A DNA stretch of 64,000 nt from Pseudomonas putida. GTDB lineage: Bacteria; Pseudomonadota; Gammaproteobacteria; Pseudomonadales; Pseudomonadaceae. The notes under the pieces are model-generated. The model made no database searches, was not told the DNA's origin, and was given only the letters and a program-made list of their open reading frames with translations. The DNA is taken from the NCBI RefSeq assembly GCF_003228315.1, contig NZ_CP029693.1, positions 4,019,501 to 4,083,500 on the forward strand, given 5' to 3'. This document shows, piece by piece, positions 33,851 through 41,374 of this stretch (positions are counted from its first letter, which is position 1; each line of letters starts with the position of its first letter). A program made the translations under genes and the position numbers.

Positions 33851-34989
33851 GGCGTGGCCTCCTGCGCGGTGCTCGCGGCAGGTTTGGTCAGCGGCTTGAC
33901 CGAGTCCTCGGCGTTGATGTTGCGACGCTCCAGGTAACCCTGCACTGCGCTCAGCGTACCGGTCAGGTCAGGGGTGACCACGGTGACTGGCTGTTTGCTC
34001 AGTTCGGCCACCTGTTCAAGCATCACCTTGCTCTGCTGGTTGTCCGGATTGAAGTTGCCCTTGAGCACGTCACGCGCCTCGTCCAGCGCCTGGCTGTAAA
34101 CCGCCGCCTGGCCATTGAGCGCGGCCCATTGCGCCTGTTCCAGTGCCAGGCTCAAGGCCAGGCGCACCTGGCTCAAACTCTGCCCGGCGAGCAGTGGTCG
34201 GACGTTTTTATCGGCGTTGAAATCGATACGGATATAGCGCGAAATCTGATCCCACCATTGCGCCCAGCGACTGGCGCCGTCACCGTCGGCGGTCAGGCCC
34301 AGCAGCGACTCGCCACGGTCCTTGTATTCGGGAGCCAGCTCGGTGAGGCCGGTCACCTGTTCGCGTAGCGCGCCCAGGCGCAGGAACAGCCCGGTGCGAT
34401 CCGGCTGATCGGTGCTGCGCAGCGCCACCAGGGTCTTGGCCACCTGCTCGCGCGCGGCAAAGGAGCCCGGGTCGTTTTGCTCGCGAAGAATATCGTCGGC
34501 ACCCTGCACCAGGGCCTGGGCGCTGCTGATGTCCTGCAACGCCGACAGGCGCAGGCTGGCCAGGCGCAGCAAGTGCTCGGCCTCGGCCAGGCGCCAATCC
34601 TTGCGGCTGGCACCGAGCACCGTTTCCAGGCGTTGATTGAGTCGTTGCTGATCGCCCTGCAACTGAATGACCAGGCGGCTGCGCTCTTCCAGCACGTCGG
34701 CAGCGGGCAGTTGCTCCAGACGCGCGCTCAGTCGCTGGTCATTGAGTTTCAGGCTTTGCGCTTCATCGCTCAAAGCCTGGACCTGACTCAATTGCTGTTG
34801 ATTGGTCGCCTGCAAGTGGCGCACCTGCCAGACTCCCCAACCGCCCACCGCAACACCGGCAGCGCCCAGCAACAGGGCGACGATGGCGAGCCCGTTGCCT
34901 CGGCGCGGCTCTACGGCGGGTGGTGGCGTTTCAATCGGCGCATCAAGCACTGGCCGGACGTCTTCTTTAGGCAAGGCTGTTTCGCTCAC
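33847..34989 (-). CDS. hemX: HemX, uroporphyrinogen-III methyltransferase-like membrane protein
   Basis: A 380-residue protein with one membrane segment (LAIVALLLGAAGVAVGGWGV, about residues 33-55) and a long periplasmic coiled coil/helical part (LQATNQQQLSQVQALSDEAQ, EAEHLLRLASLRLSALQDIS). Databases often call it uroporphyrinogen-III C-methyltransferase, but no SAM-binding methyltransferase motifs are visible; HemX function is unknown. The start is GTG at 34989 with AAGGATG upstream. It follows hemD with a 16-base gap and overlaps hemY by four bases. Confidence 0.9.
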   Translation of the reverse strand: MSETALPKEDVRPVLDAPIETPPPAVEPRRGNGLAIVALLLGAAGVAVGGWGVWQVRHLQATNQQQLSQVQALSDEAQSLKLNDQRLSARLEQLPAADVLEERSRLVIQLQGDQQRLNQRLETVLGASRKDWRLAEAEHLLRLASLRLSALQDISSAQALVQGADDILREQNDPGSFAAREQVAKTLVALRSTDQPDRTGLFLRLGALREQVTGLTELAPEYKDRGESLLGLTADGDGASRWAQWWDQISRYIRIDFNADKNVRPLLAGQSLSQVRLALSLALEQAQWAALNGQAAVYSQALDEARDVLKGNFNPDNQQSKVMLEQVAELSKQPVTVVTPDLTGTLSAVQGYLERRNINAEDSVKPLTKPAASTAQEATP

Positions 34990-35005
34990 GTATCCATCCT
35001 TTGCA

Positions 35006-35773
35006 TTAGGAAACGGGTACGGGTTGCTCCCGTATCGCCGTCAGCAAGGCCGCGGCACTGGCGCCACGACAATCCACAACTGTCAGGGCACCGGCGGCAC
35101 GTGCCAGCTCGGCAACCCTGGGACTTGGTACAAACAACGGCAACCGCGCCAACTGCGGCCAGGCGTCGCCAGCCAATTGATGCAGGTGCTCAAAACCCTG
35201 TCCACTGCTGACCACCAGCGCATTCAGGCGTTCCACCCGGATCCGCTCCGGCAGCGTCGCTGCCGGGTAGTGCGGCAGCTCGCGGCGGTACAGTTCCAGA
35301 TAATCGACACTAGCACCTTGCTCGCGCAAGCGCTCTGCCAGCAGTTCGCGACCGCCTTCCCCACGCATGATCAGCACCCGTGGATCAGGCCCGGCGATGG
35401 CATCGCGCAGGTTCGGCAATTCAAGCAAGGCTTCGCTGTCATCGCCTTCCAGGGGATAGCTCACGTCCAGGCCGCGATCTTCCAGAATCCGCGCCGTCGC
35501 CGCGCCGACGCTGAACCATTTCACAGGCGGCGTCTGCGAGGAAAACCGGTTGAGCAGTTCGACACTGATTCGCGCGGCAGGCTTGCTGACCACGATCACC
35601 GCACAATAGCGACCGAGACCCTGGACCACGTCCCGCATTGTGTCAGAGGCAGGGATCGGCACGATGTCCAAAAGCGGCAAGCTGCTGCTGAAAATCCCCT
35701 GCTCCGCCAGGACTGCGCTCAGCGCCGCCGACTCATCCGCCGGACGCGTCAGCAGCAGGCGCCAGCCCGTCAC
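35006..35773 (-). CDS. hemD: Uroporphyrinogen-III synthase
   Basis: A 255-residue two-domain enzyme that closes hydroxymethylbilane into uroporphyrinogen III with inversion of ring D. It begins WRLLLTRPADESAAL, typical for HemD, and carries PVKWFSVGAATARILEDRGL and SSGQGFEHL, as in the family. HemD sequences diverge strongly, so the assignment rests also on its position after hemC. The start is GTG at 35773, overlapping the hemC stop by four bases (GTGA), which points to coupled translation. Confidence 0.93.
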   Translation of the reverse strand: MTGWRLLLTRPADESAALSAVLAEQGIFSSSLPLLDIVPIPASDTMRDVVQGLGRYCAVIVVSKPAARISVELLNRFSSQTPPVKWFSVGAATARILEDRGLDVSYPLEGDDSEALLELPNLRDAIAGPDPRVLIMRGEGGRELLAERLREQGASVDYLELYRRELPHYPAATLPERIRVERLNALVVSSGQGFEHLHQLAGDAWPQLARLPLFVPSPRVAELARAAGALTVVDCRGASAAALLTAIREQPVPVS

Positions 35774-36711
35774 TCGTAGCCCGCCTCGCCATAAACCGCT
35801 TTCAGTATGTCGGCGGCGCCCTGATTCAACAGGTCTTCGGCTACTTGCACGCCCAGGGCTTCAGCATCGCCACGGGGTGCACGCGCTTGGGCACTGAGCA
35901 GCAGACCACCACTCGGATCGCCCACCAGCCCGCGCAACCAGACCTGCTCGCCTTCCAGCACGGCGTAGCAGGCGATCGGCACCTGGCAGCCGCCATTGAG
36001 GTGTTTGTTGAGCGCGCGTTCGGCAGTGACGCGGGTCGCGGTGTCCTGGTGATGCAGCGGTGCGAGCAAGGCGTGGATTTCGCTGTCGGCGCTGCGGCAC
36101 TCGATGCCTACCGCGCCCTGGCCACCGGCCGGCAGGCTGTCGTCGACACTGATGGCCGAGGTGATGCGATCCTCGAAACCCAAGCGGATCAAACCGGCGG
36201 ACGCCAGGATGATCGCGTCGTACTCGCCTGCATCCAGCTTGGCCAGGCGGGTGTTGACGTTACCGCGCAGGAAGCGGATTTCCAGGTCCGGGCGACGGGT
36301 CAGCAGCTGAGCCTGGCGACGCAGGCTCGAAGTGCCGACGATGCTGCCTGGCGGCAACGCATCGAGACTGGAATAGGTATTGGAGACAAAGGCGTCACGC
36401 GGGTCTTCGCGCTCGCAGATACAGAACAGGCCCAGGCCTTGGGGGAAGTCCATCGGCACGTCCTTCATGGAGTGCACGGCGATGTCGGCTTCGTTTTCCA
36501 GCAGCGCGGTTTCCAGCTCCTTGACGAACAGGCCCTTGCCGCCGATTTTCGACAACGGCGAGTCGAGCAGCTTGTCGCCGCGACTGACCATCGGAACCAG
36601 GGTCACGAGCAGGCCCGGATGGGCCTCTTCCAGGCGGGCTTTGACGTATTCGGCCTGCCACAGGGCTAGAGCGCTTTTACGGGTGGCGATGCGGATTTGG
36701 CGAGTGGACAT
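35770..36711 (-). CDS. hemC: Porphobilinogen deaminase (hydroxymethylbilane synthase)
   Basis: The 313-residue enzyme polymerises four porphobilinogens to hydroxymethylbilane on a dipyrromethane cofactor bound to Cys242 (LNGGCQVPIA). Other signatures are RIATRKSALALWQAEYVKA, ADIAVHSMKDVPM with the catalytic Asp in HSMKD, and GTSSLRRQAQL. The ATG at 36711 is standard. It heads hemCDXY, all overlapping or within 16 bases. algR lies 138 bases upstream in the same direction. Confidence 0.97.
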   Translation of the reverse strand: MSTRQIRIATRKSALALWQAEYVKARLEEAHPGLLVTLVPMVSRGDKLLDSPLSKIGGKGLFVKELETALLENEADIAVHSMKDVPMDFPQGLGLFCICEREDPRDAFVSNTYSSLDALPPGSIVGTSSLRRQAQLLTRRPDLEIRFLRGNVNTRLAKLDAGEYDAIILASAGLIRLGFEDRITSAISVDDSLPAGGQGAVGIECRSADSEIHALLAPLHHQDTATRVTAERALNKHLNGGCQVPIACYAVLEGEQVWLRGLVGDPSGGLLLSAQARAPRGDAEALGVQVAEDLLNQGAADILKAVYGEAGYE

Positions 36712-36849
36712 GGATCAATCCGTACTGAATAGATACGGCGGATGATAACAGCTCAGCCAAATCCACTTTGACTTGTATCAGAAACTACTCGGCCTCCCTG
36801 GCCCCGGATGTCCGGAAATCGGGTGTGGGATCTACATGCAAGCCGCGAA

Positions 36850-37596
36850 TCAAAGCTGCTGCATCATTTTCCGCACGCCAGCCACATGACGCCGGCTGAC
36901 GATCAGTGCATCGCCGTTCAAGCCTTTCAGGAACAGCTGAAAATGCCCCAGCGGTGTGCGCTGCAAGCGTTCAATGCGGTCGCGGGCGACCAGGGCGTTT
37001 CGGTGTATGCGCACGAAACGCTCGCCGAACTCGTCCTCAAGGGCCTTGAGCGGCTCATCCAGCAGCACTTCGCCCGCTTCATGGCGCAAGGTCACGTATT
37101 TGTGATCGGCGATGAAGTAGACCACCTGATCGATGGGAATCAGTTCGATCCCCTTGCGGGTGCGCGCACTGATATGGCTGCGAGGACCGCTGCCACTTTC
37201 GGCCGCCGGCCGGGTCAGGGCGGAGAGTTGCATGCGATTGGGGCGTTCGGCTTTTTTTAACGCGTCGTTTAACTGTTCAGTTCTCACCGGTTTCACCAGA
37301 TAGCCTACGGCGCTGGCCCGTAAGGCTCCCTCGGAATATTCATCGGCTCCTGCGCAGAACACCACGGCGGGCGGGGTTTCGCGTTCGCACAATCGTGCAG
37401 CCACCTGCAGGCCATCGAGGCCGGGCATGCGGATATCGAGCAACACGATATCCGGCTTGTGGCTGTCGATCAGTGCCAACGCTTCTTCGCCGTTCGTGGC
37501 GCTGGGCTCCAGGACACTGTATCCCTCGAGTTCGCCAACCATTCGGCTCAGGCGCTCGCGGGCAATAGGGTCGTCATCAACGATCAGGACATTCAT
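36850..37596 (-). CDS. algR: LytTR-family response regulator AlgR
   Basis: A 248-residue regulator with a receiver domain (1-120) and a C-terminal LytTR DNA-binding domain (about 145-245; FIADHKYVTLRH, RIHRNALVARDRIERLQRTP). The phosphorylation site Asp54 in VLLDIRMPGLDG, the acidic pocket DDD at 7-9 and the Lys in YLVKPV are present. The conserved Thr/Ser after beta strand 4 is missing: where FCTAHDEF or a similar sequence is expected, residues 80-87 read FCAGADEY. In P. aeruginosa AlgR regulates alginate, twitching and virulence genes together with AlgZ (FimS). Here no algZ adjoins it. The start at 37596 gives MNVLIVDDD. Confidence 0.93.
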   Translation of the reverse strand: MNVLIVDDDPIARERLSRMVGELEGYSVLEPSATNGEEALALIDSHKPDIVLLDIRMPGLDGLQVAARLCERETPPAVVFCAGADEYSEGALRASAVGYLVKPVRTEQLNDALKKAERPNRMQLSALTRPAAESGSGPRSHISARTRKGIELIPIDQVVYFIADHKYVTLRHEAGEVLLDEPLKALEDEFGERFVRIHRNALVARDRIERLQRTPLGHFQLFLKGLNGDALIVSRRHVAGVRKMMQQL

Positions 37597-38139
37597 ATTG
37601 CGCTGGATTCCTGCGTGAGTCTCGCACAAGGATAGCGTAGACAGGTGAAGTGACGTCCGTCACCGCGATCCACGCTAAGACTAGCGCGAGCGTCAAAAAG
37701 TGCCGCTCGTCCGGCAGCAAAATTTTCAAATGCCGGGCAATTGACGGTCCAGGCCCGATTTGGCGACGGATCGCCATAGGGTTTGCTGTTACGCAATATG
37801 AACACCCCCTCTTCTTATAGTCAGCGTATGCACCGAGAAGTGCGCTGATCCTACTGTCCAACTGTAGACGGTTGCCGGGACGATATTGCTCAATCGGAAA
37901 ATATCGTTGTTCTGAAGGGAAAACTTGTAGGAGCGAGCCTGCTCGCGATGGACGTTAACGATGACGCGGGCTTACTGGATACACGCGCCGCTCTCGAGTT
38001 CATCGCGAGCAGGCTCGCTCCTACAGGTTCGGGGGAGCAGTGAAAACCAGTCGACCAGCGTCTGCGACAGCCCCGGCAACCCTGTTATTATCCGCCGCAG
38101 CTTTAACGCCATCTTTTTCCAGCCGATACGAGCGAATTC
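37597..38139. other. Intergenic region algR to argH, algZ absent
   Basis: 543 bases between divergent algR and argH. In P. aeruginosa the histidine-kinase gene algZ (fimS) fills this place; here no kinase sequence or remnant can be found in any frame. The region holds the algR leader, a REP doublet (37925-38025) and the argH leader. No other feature is seen. Confidence 0.7.
37925..38025. repeat. REP doublet, GAGCCTGCTCGCGA type
   Basis: TGTAGGAGCGAGCCTGCTCG at 37925 and reverse complement to 38025, with about a 48-base spacer, in the algR-argH gap. Here it sits between two divergent genes, unlike most others. Confidence 0.9.
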
Positions 38140-39534
38140 ATGAGCACTGACAAGACCAATCAGTCCTGGGGCGGCCGCTTCAGTGAACCCGTCGACGCCT
38201 TCGTCGCCCGCTTCACCGCCTCCGTCACCTTCGACCAGCGCCTGTATCGCCACGACATCATGGGTTCGATAGCCCACGCCACCATGCTGGCCAAGGTCGG
38301 CGTGCTGACCGATGCCGAGCGCGACAGCATCATCGACGGCCTGAAGACCATCCAGGGTGAAATCGAGGCCGGCCAGTTCGACTGGCGCATCGACCTGGAA
38401 GACGTGCACATGAACATCGAGGCGCGTCTGACCGACCGCATCGGCGTCACCGGTAAAAAACTGCACACCGGTCGCAGCCGTAACGACCAGGTCGCCACCG
38501 ACATCCGCCTGTGGCTGCGTGACGAGATCGACCTGATCCTGGGCGAAATCACCCGCCTGCAAAAAGGCTTGCTGGAACAGGCCGAGCGCGAAGCCGGCAG
38601 TATCATGCCGGGCTTCACTCACCTGCAAACCGCGCAGCCGGTGACCTTCGGGCACCACATGCTGGCCTGGTTCGAAATGCTCAGCCGCGACTACGAGCGC
38701 CTCGTCGACTGCCGCAAGCGCACCAACCGCATGCCGCTGGGCAGCGCCGCGCTGGCCGGCACCACCTACCCGATCGACCGCGAATACACCGCGCAACTGC
38801 TGGGTTTCGAAGCCGTTGGCGGCAACTCCCTGGACAACGTCTCCGATCGCGACTTCGCCATTGAATTCTGCTCCGCCGCGAGCATCGCGATGATGCACCT
38901 GTCGCGCTTCTCCGAAGAGCTGGTGCTGTGGACCAGCGCGCAGTTCCAGTTCATCGATCTGCCAGACCGTTTCTGCACCGGCAGTTCGATCATGCCGCAA
39001 AAGAAAAACCCGGACGTGCCAGAGCTGGTACGTGGCAAAACCGGTCGTGTATTCGGCGCGGTGATGGGCCTGTTGACCCTGATGAAGGGCCAGCCGCTGG
39101 CCTACAACAAGGACAACCAGGAAGACAAGGAACCGCTGTTCGACGCCGCCGACACCCTGCGCGACTCGCTGCGCGCCTTTGCCGACATGATCCCGGCGAT
39201 CAAGCCCAAGCACGCCATCATGCGCGAAGCGGCCCTGCGCGGCTTCTCAACTGCCACCGACCTGGCCGACTACCTCGTACGTCGCGGCCTGCCGTTCCGT
39301 GATTGCCACGAAATCGTGGGCCATGCGGTGAAGTACGGTGTGGAAAGCGGCAAGGACCTGGCGGAAATGAGCCTCGAAGAGCTGCGCAAGTTCAGCGACC
39401 AGATCGATCAGGACGTGTTTGCCGTGCTGACCCTGGAAGGTTCGGTCAATGCCCGTGACCACATTGGCGGCACTGCACCGGCTCAGGTGAAAGCTGCAGT
39501 GGTACGCGGTCAGACGCTGCTCGCCAGCCGCTAA
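38140..39534 (+). CDS. argH: Argininosuccinate lyase
   Basis: The 464-residue enzyme catalyses the last step of arginine synthesis, cleaving argininosuccinate to arginine and fumarate. The superfamily signature is GSSIMPQKKNPDVPE, which contains the catalytic Ser region. Other landmarks are SWGGRFSEPVDAFVARFTAS at the N-terminus, LHTGRSRNDQVATDIRLW and the TGFTHLQ-type segment (PGFTHLQTAQPVTFGHH). Length is normal. It is transcribed alone, with a REP doublet directly after the stop. Confidence 0.97.
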   Translation: MSTDKTNQSWGGRFSEPVDAFVARFTASVTFDQRLYRHDIMGSIAHATMLAKVGVLTDAERDSIIDGLKTIQGEIEAGQFDWRIDLEDVHMNIEARLTDRIGVTGKKLHTGRSRNDQVATDIRLWLRDEIDLILGEITRLQKGLLEQAEREAGSIMPGFTHLQTAQPVTFGHHMLAWFEMLSRDYERLVDCRKRTNRMPLGSAALAGTTYPIDREYTAQLLGFEAVGGNSLDNVSDRDFAIEFCSAASIAMMHLSRFSEELVLWTSAQFQFIDLPDRFCTGSSIMPQKKNPDVPELVRGKTGRVFGAVMGLLTLMKGQPLAYNKDNQEDKEPLFDAADTLRDSLRAFADMIPAIKPKHAIMREAALRGFSTATDLADYLVRRGLPFRDCHEIVGHAVKYGVESGKDLAEMSLEELRKFSDQIDQDVFAVLTLEGSVNARDHIGGTAPAQVKAAVVRGQTLLASR

Positions 39535-39537
39535 AAG

Positions 39538-39620
39538 CATCGCGGGCAAGCCTTGCTCCCACGGGTTGCGTCGATTTTGAAATCAACGCTGACCTGTGGG
39601 AGCAAGGCTTGCCCGCGATG
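39538..39620. repeat. REP doublet, GCAAGGCTTGCCCGCGA type
   Basis: GCATCGCGGGCAAGCCTTGC at 39538 and its reverse complement ending at 39620, four bases after the argH stop and before the convergent GST gene. Same subtype as at 19808. Confidence 0.88.
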
Positions 39621-39644
39621 ACATCCGCAAGAACGCTACAAAAC

Positions 39645-40304
39645 CTACTTCTTGCCAGCGACCATCGCCATGAACGCCGGCATCGCCGCTTCCTTGTCCG
39701 CCGCGATCCGCTGAACGTTCGGATTCTGCTCCAGACGCTCCAGCAGCGACCGCGCACCCGGCAGCTCAGCCAACAGATCAATGCCAAACAACTTCTTCGC
39801 CACTCCATAGGCCAGCGGCACGCTGTACAGGAAATACAGGTCCGCCACGCTCAAGCTGTCACCCGCCACATAAGGGCTGAACTTGCCATGTCGCGCCAGG
39901 GATGCAAAGCCCAGCAGCAACTCGGCCTTGGTCTTCTCCTTGATGGCATCCGGCACTGTCGAACCGAAAAACGCTTCGGGATAGCAGGCGCGCGCGGGCA
40001 GTTCGATGTACAGCTCGATTTCCTTGGCCAGCGCCAGCACCTGTGAGCGCTCGAACGCATCGTTGGGCAGCAGCGGCGTGCCTTTCTGGGTCTGCTCGAT
40101 GTAGTCCAGGATCACCATGGTTTCATTGATGAATCCCTTCGCGGTTTTCAACACCGGGACTTTCCCGCGAGGACTGATGGCCAACGCCTCGGGGGTTTGG
40201 CCGCCGTAGAACGGCACTTCTTCGAAGGGCAGTCCTTTTTCCAACAGTGCCAGCTTGACCATGTTGTAGTAGTTGCTGACGGAGAAACCATAAAGCTGAA
40301 TCAT
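39645..40304 (-). CDS. Glutathione S-transferase family protein
   Basis: A 219-residue cytosolic protein with an N-terminal thioredoxin-like GST domain (MIQLYGFSVSNYYNMVKLAL, SPRGKVPVLKT, NETMVILDYIEQ with the Glu-Thr glutathione-binding pair) and a C-terminal helical domain with DSLSVADLYFLYSV. The Ser/Tyr near residue 9-13 could activate glutathione. The substrate is unknown. ATG 40304 is chosen over the GTG one codon upstream; GGAGG lies eight bases before it. It converges on argH. Confidence 0.88.
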   Translation of the reverse strand: MIQLYGFSVSNYYNMVKLALLEKGLPFEEVPFYGGQTPEALAISPRGKVPVLKTAKGFINETMVILDYIEQTQKGTPLLPNDAFERSQVLALAKEIELYIELPARACYPEAFFGSTVPDAIKEKTKAELLLGFASLARHGKFSPYVAGDSLSVADLYFLYSVPLAYGVAKKLFGIDLLAELPGARSLLERLEQNPNVQRIAADKEAAMPAFMAMVAGKK

Positions 40305-40428
40305 CACAAAGCCTCCAGGCCGTGCGGGGTGGGCAGTGCCTGTTTATAGAACGCTCGAGGCTTTCTTGCCAGCAGCATCACGGCCTTGAATGCAGGTAAA
40401 CTGGCCACCTTTCCTTGAGGAGCCTGCC

Positions 40429-40725
40429 ATGAGCGAGCCAACCCCCGGCAACAACCAGGACGACATCGACGACGAAGAGTTCGCCGAAAACACGCTGATC
40501 GAAGCCATCGAGAACCAGATCGAAAGCGACAACCCTCCGGCAGCCAAGGCAACGTTCAACAAGCTGACACTGGTCGGTTACGAGCGCGAGGAAATCCTCA
40601 ACCTGATGGCCCACGTTTTGGCGATAGAAATCGACGCAATCCTCGAAGAAGACCGCGCGTTCAACACCGAATGGTATGAAGCCGCGTTGCGCGCATTACC
40701 CGAGCTGCCACCCGAGAAGAAATAA
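40429..40725 (+). CDS. Conserved acidic hypothetical protein
   Basis: A 98-residue acidic protein beginning MSEPTPGNNQDDIDDEEFAE. It is mostly helical, without signal peptide or membrane segment, and ends with ALRALPELPPEKK. The start at 40429 has GAGGAG seven bases upstream; the longer frame to 40390 is rejected. I do not recognise a named family, though similar small acidic proteins occur beside argH/cyaA in Pseudomonas. It is divergent from the GST gene and followed by a REP doublet. Confidence 0.78.
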   Translation: MSEPTPGNNQDDIDDEEFAENTLIEAIENQIESDNPPAAKATFNKLTLVGYEREEILNLMAHVLAIEIDAILEEDRAFNTEWYEAALRALPELPPEKK

Positions 40726-40741
40726 GCCACCCCCCTTCTCC

Positions 40742-40839
40742 TGTAGGAGCGAGCCCGCTCGCGATTAACCCGAGAGCGCTGCGGGGCATCAGGCTGCAGC
40801 GTCATCGTTGACGACCATCGCGAGCAGGCTCACTCCTAC
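40742..40839. repeat. REP doublet, GAGCCTGCTCGCGA type, arms mutated
   Basis: Left arm TGTAGGAGCGAGCCCGCTCG (40742) and right arm with CACTCCTACC (to 40839) each carry a base change, so this copy looks older than others. Confidence 0.85.
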
Positions 40840-40936
40840 CGAGAGAAAAAAGGCTGCTGCGAGCACTGGACATGCCGCACAAGCGGGTTCACCTTAAGGG
40901 CGCTGTTTTCTAATTCCTAGAAAGTCTGGAGTCCTT

Positions 40937-41182
40937 ATGTCGCTTACCCCTGAGTTGGTTGCCGAACTGGAAATCCTCGCACTCTTCAACCTGGACAGCT
41001 CCCAGGAAGGTTTGAAAATTCATCAGTCCGCTGCCCCGCAAGCCATCGCCGCAGCCAAACGCTTATATGAAAAGGATCTGATCGACCAGCCTGATGGCGG
41101 CTACCTCACCAGCCTGGGCCGTGACGCCGCACAAGGTGTGCAAACCGTGCTCACCATTCTGAAAGCCGAAGAAACAGCCTGA
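40937..41182 (+). CDS. TIGR02647 family protein
   Basis: An 81-residue protein starting MSLTPELVAELEILALFNLD that matches the TIGR02647 family of gammaproteobacteria. It contains GLKIHQSAAPQAIAAAKRLYEK and GYLTSLGRDAAQ, a winged-helix-like pattern, so it may bind nucleic acid. That is inference. GGAG precedes the ATG. Function is unknown. It stands alone about 190 bases before cyaA. Confidence 0.85.
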   Translation: MSLTPELVAELEILALFNLDSSQEGLKIHQSAAPQAIAAAKRLYEKDLIDQPDGGYLTSLGRDAAQGVQTVLTILKAEETA

Positions 41183-41374
41183 ATTCCATCGCATCGCCCA
41201 CGGAAACCCCACCACGGGGATATCCGTGGGCCTGTTCATCTGACTGACCTTTTCCAACGTTATAAATCTGACGCCAAAAAAACAAAATCAGCTTAATTGT
41301 CCCCGGGCCGAGGCGCTAAACTGCCACCACCCGAGAGCCCCACGTCCGAGCCCTGCGAGCCGGTTTGAGCTGAC

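Noticed and set aside
37577..37861. Remnant of algZ in the algR-argH gap
   Set aside because: The 94-codon minus-strand frame has no kinase motif (H, N or G box) and its sequence has a low-quality random look.
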